Source: Xanthocytophaga agilis
Lineage (GTDB): Bacteria > Bacteroidota > Bacteroidia > Cytophagales > 172606-1
Assembly (NCBI RefSeq): GCF_030068605.1
Contig: NZ_JASJOU010000001.1
Coordinates: forward strand, 806,001-870,000
DNA: 64,000 nt
Reading direction: 5' to 3'
Positions 35,834-45,033 of this stretch are shown here, piece after piece. The position numbers and the translations under genes are program-made. The notes under the pieces were generated by a model. It saw only the letters and a list, made by a program, of their open reading frames with translations, searched no databases and was not told the origin of the DNA. Each line of letters opens with the position of its first letter. Within the stretch, counting starts at the first letter, position 1.

Positions 35834-36846
35834 ATCCATTTGTTATCCCTTCTTTCGATCGTTTTGCGAATCCTGAAGCATTTGGGATTTTACTGATATT
35901 GCCATTGATATGGTTGATACAGGTATGGATTTACCGGAAACGGCAACCTGTCATAATCTTTTCCGGGGTGAAATCTCTAAAAACATTGGACTTTTTGATA
36001 GGTAAGACGTTCCGTCTTATTCCTGGATTGATACAAGTTATAGGGGCAGTATTTGTTAGTATTGCATTGGCCCGACCCCAGATACAGGAAAAGAGTCAGG
36101 AGAAACTTCCTCAGGAAGGAGTAGACATAATGATAGCCATGGATGTTTCCAGAAGTATGGAAGCTGAGGATCTGAAACCTAACCGCTTAGAGGCCGCAAA
36201 AAAGGCTGCTCAAGATTTTGTGGCAGCTCGATCGCGTGATCGTGTAGGCCTTGTTATCTATTCTGGAGAATGTATAACTGCCTGTCCACCTACTACTCAG
36301 CATGCACTGCTGCAAAATGTAATTCAACAAGTTGATTATCAGAATCTGGAGGATGGTACCGCTATTGGGTTGGGATTGGCCAATGCAGTAAATCGGTTGA
36401 AAGATAGTAAGGCTAAAAGTAAAGTTATTATTCTATTAACAGATGGGGAAAATAATGCTGGTTTTATTGCTCCGCAGACAGCCGCAGAAATGGCCCGGCA
36501 AAAGAAAATAAAAGTATATACTATAGGTGTTGGAAAAAACGGGCTGGCCCCTTTTCCTATGCATACCTTTGATGGTTCCAAAGCCTATCAGCAGGTTCCG
36601 TTTAGCATCAATGAAGATCTGCTACGCCAGATTGCATCACAGACAGGAGGAATATTTTATAGAGCTGATAGTCGGGAAAGCCTGCAACAGATCTATTCCG
36701 AAATCGACAGACTCGAAAAAAGTACTATAGAAGAAAGGATACAATATCGTTATACAGAAGTTTTTACTCCTTTTTTAGTATGGGCATTGATGTGCCTGAC
36801 TATATCCTTTCTATTTCGCTTTGTCATCCTGCGAAGTGTATTATAG
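35830..36846 (+). CDS. batA: BatA-type VWA domain membrane protein
   Basis: This 338-aa protein starts at TTG 35830, overlapping the previous TGA as TTGA. It has N-terminal TM helices at about 16-32 and 60-78 and a VWA domain (about 90-290) with MIDAS motif DVSRSMEAEDLKPNRL. A C-terminal TM helix lies at about 312-333. BatA is part of the Bacteroides aerotolerance system, whose mechanism is not settled. It sits in its usual place after MoxR/DUF58, but the next gene is fadL-like rather than batB. Confidence 0.9.
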   Translation: MNPFVIPSFDRFANPEAFGILLILPLIWLIQVWIYRKRQPVIIFSGVKSLKTLDFLIGKTFRLIPGLIQVIGAVFVSIALARPQIQEKSQEKLPQEGVDIMIAMDVSRSMEAEDLKPNRLEAAKKAAQDFVAARSRDRVGLVIYSGECITACPPTTQHALLQNVIQQVDYQNLEDGTAIGLGLANAVNRLKDSKAKSKVIILLTDGENNAGFIAPQTAAEMARQKKIKVYTIGVGKNGLAPFPMHTFDGSKAYQQVPFSINEDLLRQIASQTGGIFYRADSRESLQQIYSEIDRLEKSTIEERIQYRYTEVFTPFLVWALMCLTISFLFRFVILRSVL

Positions 36847-37111
36847 CTGTATTACTAGCATCCAAATAGCTAAATAATTCTCTATCAACTCTTTTTACCT
36901 TTTTTTTTGTTAGGGGATACTGACCCCTACCTTCTGCTATATCGAAAAATAGTATGCATGCATATTTTTTTTGATGAATTTGTATAATTTAATGTTTTTA
37001 TTGTGTTATTTGTAAAAGAAAAGATCACACTGACGTAATGGAAATACCCATAACGGCATTTATTTTTTATGTAATCACTTTTTATACACCCAAAACAACT
37101 AAGCTAAGAAC

Positions 37112-38338
37112 ATGAAGAAAGTTTTCATGAGTATTTTTTTGATGGCTTCTTCTTCGTTTGCTTTTGCTCAGGGATTTCAAATTAATCTGCTGGGAACAAA
37201 GCAAACTGGAATGGCACATGCTGGAGCAGCATTGAAAACCGATGCATCAACGTTGGTATTTAATCCTGGATCCTCTGTTTTTCTGGAGGGAAACCAGGTC
37301 TATATATCAGGAAATGCCGCAATTATCAACAATTCCTTTCTTCGTGAAGGCGCTTCCAAAACAGAATATGCAGACAATGGGATTGCACCTCCTTTCAGTG
37401 CTGGTGTGATGTTTGGTCCTAAAGAAGGAAAATGGAAAGCCGGCCTTGCTGCATACACACCATTTGGTGGCCAAACAGACTGGGGAAAAAGCTGGAGCGG
37501 ACAGATGGCATTGACTTCATTGGAATTACAGGCTATTTATTTGCAACCTACCTTCAGTTATAAGATAAGTGATAAATTGGGTATTGGAGCAGGATTCATT
37601 ATCAACTTTGGACATGTTGATTTACAAAGAAATTTGCCAGTAACAGGATCTGCAGGTGGCACGGGATCAGCCCAGTTACAAGGCAATGGAATGGGATATG
37701 GTTTTAACGTAGGACTGTATTATCAGGCAACAGACGCTTTCTCTTTGGCACTGACTCATCGGTCAACAGTGAAAACAACAGTGGATGATGGGGACGCTAT
37801 TTTTGATGTTTCTACTGCTTTATCAACTAGCTTTCCGCAGCCTAATACCTTTAAATCTACTCTAAATCTGCCTTCTACTACTACCCTAGGTTTGGGTTAT
37901 AAGGCAACAGATAAGCTTACTCTGGCTCTGGATATTAACTATGTACACTGGAGTGTATATGATACATTGTCGTTTGATTACAAACAAAATACCCCACAGC
38001 TTCAGGATACTAAATCGCCAAGAAATTACAAAGATTCGTGGGCATTTAGATTAGGTGGACAGTATGGTGTAACCGAAAGACTAGCTGTGCGTGGTGGGGT
38101 AGGGTATGTATTAACTCCTATTAAAGATGGATATGTAACACCAGAAATTCCAGATGCAAACCGAATTATATTGACATTAGGACTAGGATACCAGATTACA
38201 GATAAATTCAGTATAGATGCTGCATTTATGTTTGAGGATTTGGAGAAACGTACTCAAACTAATATAGAAACTGGTCTGCAGGGTACTTATAAGACCTACG
38301 CTTACATTCCAAGTCTGGCTTTAGGTTATAAATTCTGA
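37112..38338 (+). CDS. FadL/OmpP1/TodX family outer-membrane transporter
   Basis: This 408-aa protein has a signal peptide (about 1-19, SFAFAQ) followed by GFQINLLGTKQTGMAHAGAA and LVFNPGS, the N-terminal hatch/NPA-like signature of FadL proteins. Beta strands continue to the C-terminal aromatic end LALGYKF. It admits long-chain fatty acids or other hydrophobic compounds across the outer membrane. It is followed 60 bases later by a GDSL hydrolase gene, suggesting joint lipid use. Its position inside the Bat locus is unusual. Confidence 0.92.
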   Translation: MKKVFMSIFLMASSSFAFAQGFQINLLGTKQTGMAHAGAALKTDASTLVFNPGSSVFLEGNQVYISGNAAIINNSFLREGASKTEYADNGIAPPFSAGVMFGPKEGKWKAGLAAYTPFGGQTDWGKSWSGQMALTSLELQAIYLQPTFSYKISDKLGIGAGFIINFGHVDLQRNLPVTGSAGGTGSAQLQGNGMGYGFNVGLYYQATDAFSLALTHRSTVKTTVDDGDAIFDVSTALSTSFPQPNTFKSTLNLPSTTTLGLGYKATDKLTLALDINYVHWSVYDTLSFDYKQNTPQLQDTKSPRNYKDSWAFRLGGQYGVTERLAVRGGVGYVLTPIKDGYVTPEIPDANRIILTLGLGYQITDKFSIDAAFMFEDLEKRTQTNIETGLQGTYKTYAYIPSLALGYKF

Positions 38339-38398
38339 TTATACATATTTTATTGTTGGTAAATCTGGATCAAAATCGTTCAATTCTGACTAATATCT

Positions 38399-39871
38399 AT
38401 GAAAAATATAGTTAATTATTCTCTACTCACCCTAACTACAGCCTTTTTGTTTCAGGGATGTAAACCTGATCTGGATGTAGATGTTGCTGCAGCAAAAGGC
38501 AGTGCTGATTTTTCCAAATATGTCGCTGTGGGTAATTCACTCACTGCTGGTTATGCAGATGATGGGTTATATCTCTCAGGACAGCAGGCTTCCTATCCTA
38601 GTTTGATTGCAGCACAAATGAGTGAGGTTGGTGGTGGTACTTTTACGCAGCCTTTATTTACCTCAAAGCCTAATGGAACAGGTTATTTGACGTTAACAGG
38701 CTTTTCTTCTACAGGTTTGCCTGTATTGGAAACTGTAAGTACAGACCTTGCTGTAAGAGGAGTTACAACTCCTGACCCTGTATTGAATCCAAGTGGTGTT
38801 TTACTGGATAAATATACCGACCCTATCAATAATTATGGAGTGCCAGGTATACGTTTATCTGACATTGCAGATGCTAATTATTCCAGACGTAATCCTTTAT
38901 ATGAAAGAATATTGATGGATGGTGAGGTAGGAGTAAAGCCCTATCTGACAAAAGTAGCCGAGAGCCAGCCTACCTTTTTCTCCTGTTGGCTAGGAAATAA
39001 TGATGTCTTGCAATATGCTGGTTCAGGTGGATTGGTTCCGTTAACTCCCGTTCCTGCTTTTCAGCAATTGTATGGAGTATTGATAAATACATTGACACAA
39101 AATGGTGCCAAAGGGGTTGTTGCCAATCTTCCTTCTGTTACCAGTGTGCCTTTGTTCAATACTGTCTTGGCTACGGTTTCTTCTACAGCTAAAGCACAGC
39201 TAAAATTAGCTCTTCAGGCAAATCCGAAGCTTCCAAATTTTGTGGTATGTCAGAGTGGTACACCTGATCGCATAGGTCAGACATCTCGCCCTGCGGATAC
39301 CTTGCGTATTATACAGTTGCCAATAGATAGCTTGTATGGAGGTGGACAAGGACGTTCCTTACTGACTCTTTCTGTACGCAATAATCCAAGTCTACTCGGA
39401 ATGCTTGGGCAACCTACTGGGGCCTACTGGAGATCTTTTGCTGCACAGAATGGGACAACTGTACAAAACATCATTGCCGCCTTTAAACTAGATACAACCC
39501 AGGCTTTTGGATTTTCCCCTAATAATCCTTTTCCGACAGGTTTAGTATTGGATGGGCGGGAGCAGGATGTAATCAACAGTTACACAACTCAATACAATAG
39601 TATTATCAAGGCAGCTGCTGAAAGTAAAGATCTGGCTTTTGTAGATGCTAATTCCTTTATGAAGCAAGTAAACGCTGGTTTGCTGGTAGATGGAATGGAT
39701 GTGAGCGGAGCATTTATCAGTGGAGGGTTTTTCTCACTGGATGGAGTACACCTGACGCCTCGTGGATATGCGATTGCGGCCAATAAATTTATTCAAACTA
39801 TTAATGCTAAATACAACAGCAAGATTCCACTTGTGTCAGTTGTAAAATATGCAGGTGTGAAATTTCCATAA
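38399..39871 (+). CDS. SGNH/GDSL hydrolase lipoprotein
   Basis: This 490-aa protein has lipobox FQGC (C21). Block I reads VAVGNSLTAGY with the catalytic Ser at about residue 47 (Asp of GDSL replaced by Asn). Block III is GNNDVLQY and block V is DGVHLTPRGYA with the Asp/His dyad. It is longer than the typical SGNH domain because of a large insert in the middle. Probably an outer-membrane-attached esterase or lipase acting with the FadL-type channel encoded upstream. A strong terminator follows. Confidence 0.88.
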   Translation: MKNIVNYSLLTLTTAFLFQGCKPDLDVDVAAAKGSADFSKYVAVGNSLTAGYADDGLYLSGQQASYPSLIAAQMSEVGGGTFTQPLFTSKPNGTGYLTLTGFSSTGLPVLETVSTDLAVRGVTTPDPVLNPSGVLLDKYTDPINNYGVPGIRLSDIADANYSRRNPLYERILMDGEVGVKPYLTKVAESQPTFFSCWLGNNDVLQYAGSGGLVPLTPVPAFQQLYGVLINTLTQNGAKGVVANLPSVTSVPLFNTVLATVSSTAKAQLKLALQANPKLPNFVVCQSGTPDRIGQTSRPADTLRIIQLPIDSLYGGGQGRSLLTLSVRNNPSLLGMLGQPTGAYWRSFAAQNGTTVQNIIAAFKLDTTQAFGFSPNNPFPTGLVLDGREQDVINSYTTQYNSIIKAAAESKDLAFVDANSFMKQVNAGLLVDGMDVSGAFISGGFFSLDGVHLTPRGYAIAANKFIQTINAKYNSKIPLVSVVKYAGVKFP

Positions 39872-39896
39872 ATAGCACCAAATTAGTACTTTACCG

Positions 39897-39925
39897 ACGG
39901 GTTCAGAATTACATTCTGAACCCGT
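39897..39925 (+). terminator. Strong terminator between GDSL gene and batB
   Basis: A perfect 13-bp stem (39897-39909 with 39913-39925) with a 3-nt loop is followed by ATTTATTTT. It ends the fadL/GDSL transcript, so batB must have its own promoter or depend on read-through. Confidence 0.85.
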
Positions 39926-39947
39926 ATTTATTTTGGAACATATTTCT

Positions 39948-40979
39948 ATGAATCTAGACTGGGAACATAGTGAGTATATCTATCTTTTACTAGGAATACC
40001 TCTCCTGTTTGGTATATTTCTTGGCTATCTGTTGTGGCGAAAAAGGAGTTTGAAGAAATTGGGGAATCCCCAGCAACTACAATACCTGATGCCAGATACC
40101 TCATATAAACAGTGGATACGTATGGGATTGTATCTAATACCTATTTTATGCTGTATACTGGCTGTTGTAAGTCCACGTTATCCGGAGACAGTTACAGCAC
40201 CTGCAATACCTGTGGCAGATGTTGTATTTATGGTAGATGTATCTACCAGTATGTTTGCTTCAGATGTGGCTCCCAACCGACTAGAAAAGGTAAAACAGAT
40301 TCTTTCCCAGTGTGTTGCCAATTTAGACAAATGCAGAGTTGGAGTTGTGTTATATGCAGGCCAGGCCTATCCATTTCTGCCATTTACAGAAGATATGAAT
40401 GTTGCGGTTTCCTTCATTCCTGCGATCCAGCCCTCATTGATCTCTCAGCAGGGAACACAGCTAACAAAAGCTATGGAGATGGCAGGATATTATTTTAGTG
40501 ATACATCCCGAAATAATCAGGTGATTTTTTTGTTTTCTGATGGCGAAAACCATGATAGTGAGTTCCTGAAATCAGTTGAGAAACAGGCAAGGAAAGGAAT
40601 AATAATACATACAATTGGAGTAGGGACAGAAAATGGAAGTCAAATTATAGTGTCTGATGCATACGGAAGGAGTAGTGTGAAAAAGGATGCCACGGGTTTA
40701 CCTGTTATTACCCGTTTGGAGCCAAACAATCTTCGTCAAATTGCAGAAGCTGGGAAAGGACAATTCTATCCGATATCCTCTACACAAGAAACCATACAAT
40801 TCATTCAGCAACAGATTGAAGCTGCCAGATTATCTATCGGAAAACCTCCACAAATTACCGGATATACCTATCTGTTTCAATGGCTTGCAGGAATCTCGCT
40901 TGTCTGTATATTGCTGGACATGATACTTGGTGTTTTTTATAAATATCGCATACCTTCACCATTTTCTTCATACAAATGA
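39948..40979 (+). CDS. batB: BatB-type VWA domain membrane protein
   Basis: This protein is 343 aa from ATG 39948; the in-frame TTG at 39933 is closer to the terminator and less likely. N-terminal TM helices lie at about 12-30 and 55-75. The VWA domain has MIDAS motif MVDVSTSMFASDVAPNRL, and a C-terminal TM helix lies at about 305-325. It is paralogous to BatA in this window. It overlaps batC by 4 bases (ATGA). Confidence 0.9.
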   Translation: MNLDWEHSEYIYLLLGIPLLFGIFLGYLLWRKRSLKKLGNPQQLQYLMPDTSYKQWIRMGLYLIPILCCILAVVSPRYPETVTAPAIPVADVVFMVDVSTSMFASDVAPNRLEKVKQILSQCVANLDKCRVGVVLYAGQAYPFLPFTEDMNVAVSFIPAIQPSLISQQGTQLTKAMEMAGYYFSDTSRNNQVIFLFSDGENHDSEFLKSVEKQARKGIIIHTIGVGTENGSQIIVSDAYGRSSVKKDATGLPVITRLEPNNLRQIAEAGKGQFYPISSTQETIQFIQQQIEAARLSIGKPPQITGYTYLFQWLAGISLVCILLDMILGVFYKYRIPSPFSSYK

Positions 40980-41725
40980 TACGGACATTGGTGTTTTTTC
41001 TGGGAATTGCTGTAGCTGCACCCTGGATAATTTATTTTTTCACAGGAAGGCCTGTTGGTGTATCCAGTGACAAACAACTTTTAGGACAAGGCAATGCTTT
41101 TTACCAGCAGGGAGAATATGGAGAGGCAGAAGTGAGTTTTCGTAAAGTTTTAGCCGGTAATCCTGAAATTTCAGAAGCAAAATTTTATCTGGGATTAAGC
41201 TTGTATCAGCAGCAACGATATGCTGAGGCTCTTCCTTATGTAAATACTAGTAGCCAGTTTTCTGGTAAATTTAAACCCCAAGCATTACACCTCCAGGGTA
41301 ATATTTTGTTAAAGATGAGTCGATGGACAGAGGCTGCTTCTTGTTACCGGAATGAGTTGCTTTTGAGACCGGGTTATCAGCCTGCTCAAAAGAATTTATC
41401 CTATGTACTACAGAAAATAGCTGAAAGAATCCCAAAGAAAGATCCAATTCGAAATATAAATCAGATGCAAAAACAACAGGATCAGTCTATGAATAGAAGC
41501 GAAGAAGAGAAAGAGAATAATTCGTCTGACGATTCACAAAATCAGGATGCAAACCAGTCTAAAAGTAGTTCAAAAAATAATATACAATCTTCACAACAGC
41601 AATTAAATGCTTCAGATATGGAAAGTATGCTGAAACAATTGGATCAGGCTGAAAAACAGATCAGAGGCAGAAACTCAAAAGCCAGAGCACAGAAAACGGT
41701 ACCATCTGATCAGAAAGACTGGTAA
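40976..41725 (+). CDS. batC: BatC-type tetratricopeptide repeat protein
   Basis: This 249-aa protein has an N-terminal TM helix (about 5-22) and about three TPR units (about 35-150: LGQGNAFYQQGEYGEAEVSF, AKFYLGLSLYQQQRYAEAL and GNILLKMSRWTEAASCY). A long low-complexity Q/S/N/K/E-rich tail (about 160-249) follows. This is the normal BatC layout. It mediates protein-protein contacts in the Bat complex and is coupled to batB by a 4-base overlap. Confidence 0.88.
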   Translation: MIRTLVFFLGIAVAAPWIIYFFTGRPVGVSSDKQLLGQGNAFYQQGEYGEAEVSFRKVLAGNPEISEAKFYLGLSLYQQQRYAEALPYVNTSSQFSGKFKPQALHLQGNILLKMSRWTEAASCYRNELLLRPGYQPAQKNLSYVLQKIAERIPKKDPIRNINQMQKQQDQSMNRSEEEKENNSSDDSQNQDANQSKSSSKNNIQSSQQQLNASDMESMLKQLDQAEKQIRGRNSKARAQKTVPSDQKDW

Positions 41726-41740
41726 ACTGAGTAAACATCT

Positions 41741-43906
41741 ATGATTCAGAAAGAGATATTTTCTATGTATATATACCGTTTTGCCATCTTGTTATGGATG
41801 GTGGTCTTGTGTACTTTCTCTGCAATAGGGCAGGATGGGGGAGGAAAAGCTTTTTTACGTTGGGTGCCTTCTCAAAAGTCTGTTTATCAGGGTGAATCCT
41901 TTGTTGTAAAACTGCAGCTATATTATGAAGGCAATGTCTCTTCCCCTGAGGTATTTCCGAAACTATCTGTGGCGAATAGCTGGGCGCAGGAGATCAAACA
42001 AAGCCAGAAACCTGTACCCTTTCATGAGCAGATAAATGGGAAAACATATGGAGTTGTAGTATTGAAGAAATACCTGATCATACCTCAAAAATCGGGTATG
42101 CTTTCATTGCCAGCTTATGCTGTTACCATTAAACTGACTGTAGCTCCCAAGCCAGATGACTTTTTTCAGGTAGAACAAACAGTGGATCAGTCGTTAACTG
42201 CTCCTGAGTTATCATTTTCTGTAAAATCATTGCCCGAGCCAAAACCTGTAACGTTTTCCGGCGCAGTAGGAAAATTTTCATGGAAGGTCTTATCTGATAA
42301 GGATTCCCTGATTCTACAAAATCCAGTCTTGATTACATACAAAATAGCAGGGGTGGGGAACATTCCTTTTGTCTCTCTGCCTCTATATACATTACCAACA
42401 GGTTTGGAAGGATTTGAGATAAAAAGTACAGAAGAGCAATCTCTGACAGATAAAGGGCTCTCAGGAGGTAAAATCTTTACACAAACGATAGTCGGTGAAC
42501 AAGCAGGTATATATCCGTTGCCTTTGGGATTTACTTATTTTGATCCTAGTCAGGAAAAATATATTTCCCTGACAGATTCTCTTCTTATTACAGTGAGGGA
42601 TACAACGCAGAAGGCCAGGAGTCAGACCTCAACCCAATTACCAGATAGAAAAATTTCAGACAAAGGATTGCCCTGGGATACTCAACAACCCAATTTCAAC
42701 CATATCCCACCATTTTGGAGATCAGATCTATATTGGCTTCTTTTTGTATTACCCTTTGGCGTTGTGATACTTGTGTGGGGATATAGTCAGTGGGATGCAT
42801 ACCAAAAACGTTCCATACACTATCCTCTTCAAAAAGCTGTTAAGGCTCTGCAACACTTGAAAAAGAAGGGAAACTCTCTCTCTGCTGAAACGGCTAAAGA
42901 GATTGAGACGATATTGTTTAGTTATTTTTCAGGACGTTATCAGCTTGAAATGGTTGACTGGCATCTGGAATATATAAATCGACTACTGGAGCAGTATAAG
43001 GTATCAAAAGCTGTCAGAGAAGAACTTTCGTTTGTATTGAAAAAATGTACTGAATTACGGTTTGCAAAGCATATAACTGGACAAGTTTTAGGGTCGTCAG
43101 AAATAACAGTCTCTCAGATTATACAAATACTAAAACAGATCGAAAAACAAAGTCGTCCTGACAATCGAAAGGAATTAGCAATAGGCTTTGTATTAATGCT
43201 ATGGGTAATAGGAAGTAGTTTACTGGCTGCAATTCCTGAATCGCAATACAGACAAGCTGAAACCTATTATCAGAAGCAACAGTTTGATAGTACCATCACC
43301 ATTCTAAACCACATAGTAAAGCAGGGTAATAAAGATAAAGTAGTTTATAGTAATCTGGCCAATTGTTATGTTCAAACAGGCAAAACAGGATTGGCAATAG
43401 CTAATTATGAAAAGGCCAGAGGAATAGAGCCTATGTATTCTGCAGCGATTCATAATCTGGATCAGCTGCGAAAAATGAAAAACCTGATCCCACCTGTAGA
43501 ATCGCCCTGGCAACAAGCTGTAACTTTAGTGAACTTGAATCTAGTGGCTGGTGTATCACTTGGATTGATCTGGCTAGGAGCTGGGATTATACTACTATAC
43601 ATTCTCAGCAACATACGCAGGCAATGGCGTATAATAGGTTATGTATGTGTTATCTTGGGAATACTATCTGTTGTCTTTTTACGGCAAGTGGAGGTTTCGA
43701 GGCTCCGAAAAGATATGTACATTGTAATCGCTTCTACAAAAGGATATTATGCCCCGAATATAAAAGCACGAGAACTGGTACAGTTACCTGAAGGAGCCGC
43801 AGTCTCTAGAGAAGATTTATTTTCAGGATGGGCTAAGATTCGAATTCCGGATGGGCGAAAAGTTTGGGTAAATCAACAATATATCACAGGGGTAACTCCT
43901 TATTGA
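41741..43906 (+). CDS. BatD-BatE fusion protein
   Basis: This 721-aa protein starts at ATG 41741; ATG 41765 is equally possible and starts nearer the signal peptide. The BatD part (about 1-470) has beta-sandwich domains, a TM helix at about 328-348 and a cytosolic helical region. From about 475 the BatE part follows: a TM segment (LAIGFVLMLWVIGSSLLAAI), TPRs (about 505-575), two more TM helices and an SH3-like domain from about 657 (YYAPNIKARELVQLPEGAAV and GWAKIRIPDGRKVWV). BatD and BatE are usually separate proteins. The frame is continuous with no stop. Confidence 0.82.
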   Translation: MIQKEIFSMYIYRFAILLWMVVLCTFSAIGQDGGGKAFLRWVPSQKSVYQGESFVVKLQLYYEGNVSSPEVFPKLSVANSWAQEIKQSQKPVPFHEQINGKTYGVVVLKKYLIIPQKSGMLSLPAYAVTIKLTVAPKPDDFFQVEQTVDQSLTAPELSFSVKSLPEPKPVTFSGAVGKFSWKVLSDKDSLILQNPVLITYKIAGVGNIPFVSLPLYTLPTGLEGFEIKSTEEQSLTDKGLSGGKIFTQTIVGEQAGIYPLPLGFTYFDPSQEKYISLTDSLLITVRDTTQKARSQTSTQLPDRKISDKGLPWDTQQPNFNHIPPFWRSDLYWLLFVLPFGVVILVWGYSQWDAYQKRSIHYPLQKAVKALQHLKKKGNSLSAETAKEIETILFSYFSGRYQLEMVDWHLEYINRLLEQYKVSKAVREELSFVLKKCTELRFAKHITGQVLGSSEITVSQIIQILKQIEKQSRPDNRKELAIGFVLMLWVIGSSLLAAIPESQYRQAETYYQKQQFDSTITILNHIVKQGNKDKVVYSNLANCYVQTGKTGLAIANYEKARGIEPMYSAAIHNLDQLRKMKNLIPPVESPWQQAVTLVNLNLVAGVSLGLIWLGAGIILLYILSNIRRQWRIIGYVCVILGILSVVFLRQVEVSRLRKDMYIVIASTKGYYAPNIKARELVQLPEGAAVSREDLFSGWAKIRIPDGRKVWVNQQYITGVTPY

Positions 43907-43923
43907 AAGCCGAGAAAACCTTT

Positions 43924-44481
43924 ATGTTTGAAAAGCTACGACAACTTACTGGAATAACTACAAACAAATTGTCTTTTGATTGGGAAACAGAACAAGTTAG
44001 TTATAAGAAAGGAACTATTATAACACGACAGAGTGAAGTAGAACAATATATCTATTGGATAAAAGAAGGAAGTGTTAAGGTATCTGCCTTTGTTGACATA
44101 AAAGAATTTATACTGGACTTCTGGTTTGCTGATGATTTGTTTACCTCATTTGCTTCATTGATTGAACAAACTCCCTCTCAAACACAAATAACTGCTCTGA
44201 CAGATGTAATCGCAGAACGAGTATCCTATACACAGTTACAACAGGTCTACAAACAATCTCATCAGGGAAGCGAAATCGGGCGGAGGATGGCCGAACGTAT
44301 GTATGTTCATAAGACCCGAAAGGAAATAGAACTACTTACACTGACTGCTGAGCAGCGGTATGAAAAGTTGTTGGAACAATCCAGACGCCTTATCCTTGAA
44401 ATTCCTGTTAAAGATGTTGCTTCCTATCTGGGTATATTGCCAGAAAGCCTGAGCCGTATACGAAGAAAGGTAATCTCATAA
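43924..44481 (+). CDS. Crp/Fnr family transcriptional regulator
   Basis: This protein is 185 aa from ATG 43924; the open frame extends back into the BatD-BatE gene, but those residues are not family-like. A cNMP-binding-like domain covers about 20-120 (VSYKKGTIITRQSEVEQYIY, WIKEGSVKVSAF), then a short HTH (VKDVASYLGILPESLSRIRR). It lacks obvious Fe-S Cys residues. It is 17 bases downstream of the Bat genes and upstream of the DoxX gene, before which a 16-bp palindrome lies. Confidence 0.88.
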   Translation: MFEKLRQLTGITTNKLSFDWETEQVSYKKGTIITRQSEVEQYIYWIKEGSVKVSAFVDIKEFILDFWFADDLFTSFASLIEQTPSQTQITALTDVIAERVSYTQLQQVYKQSHQGSEIGRRMAERMYVHKTRKEIELLTLTAEQRYEKLLEQSRRLILEIPVKDVASYLGILPESLSRIRRKVIS

Positions 44482-44507
44482 AAGTTCAGCTTTGAGATCT
44501 GCTTTTT

Positions 44508-44553
44508 CCTAACATAGGTTAGGTGATCCTTTTTGTGCATAGGACTACCTTTG
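44508..44553 (+). promoter_or_regulatory. Candidate Crp/Fnr-type operator and promoter of the DoxX gene
   Basis: CCTAACATAGGTTAGG (44508-44523) is a 16-bp dyad with 6-bp perfect arms. An exact -7 element TACCTTTG lies at 44546-44553 and lacks a good -33 TTG. If transcription starts near 44557, the dyad is centred near -41.5, the class II activator position of Crp-type regulators. The adjacent Crp/Fnr gene is the natural candidate regulator. Confidence 0.5.
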
Positions 44554-44578
44554 TAAGGTAAACTAAACGCTAATTAAA

Positions 44579-45028
44579 ATGAAACCTTTGATCGTTCTCT
44601 TTGTTGTTTTTGCTCTTAGTATAGGAATTATGTGGCTGGCGTTTTCCTCAATAAATTATATGCTGGCAGGAAGAATTGCGTTGGCTGCTATGTTAGTACT
44701 TACAGCTTTTGGGCACTTTAAATTTGTTGAGGGAATGGAGATGATGATACCGGATTTTCTTCCATTTAAACGCTTTTTTGTATATAGCACAGGGATATTG
44801 GAATTGCTTGCTGCTGTGGGATTACTTTTTGATTCTACTTTTGAGATTACAGGTTTATTGCTGATTATCTTCTTTGTATTAATCCTTCCATCCAATATTC
44901 AGGCAAGCATGCGTCATATCAATATTGAAAAGGGAACATTGGATGGGCCGGGATTGTCATATTTATGGTTTCGGGTGCCATTACAGATCTTATTTATCGG
45001 ATGGACCTATTTTGTTACACTACGATAG
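44579..45028 (+). CDS. DoxX family membrane protein
   Basis: This 149-aa inner-membrane protein has four hydrophobic helices (about 3-20, 28-46, 66-85 and 92-106 with 130-147). It includes AGRIALAAMLVLTAFGHFKF and STGILELLAAVGLLF, typical of DoxX-like proteins. Members are often redox or stress associated; no reaction can be assigned. It lies behind a Crp/Fnr regulator gene and carries its own promoter with a palindromic candidate operator. Confidence 0.82.
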   Translation: MKPLIVLFVVFALSIGIMWLAFSSINYMLAGRIALAAMLVLTAFGHFKFVEGMEMMIPDFLPFKRFFVYSTGILELLAAVGLLFDSTFEITGLLLIIFFVLILPSNIQASMRHINIEKGTLDGPGLSYLWFRVPLQILFIGWTYFVTLR

Positions 45029-45033
45029 TTAAC

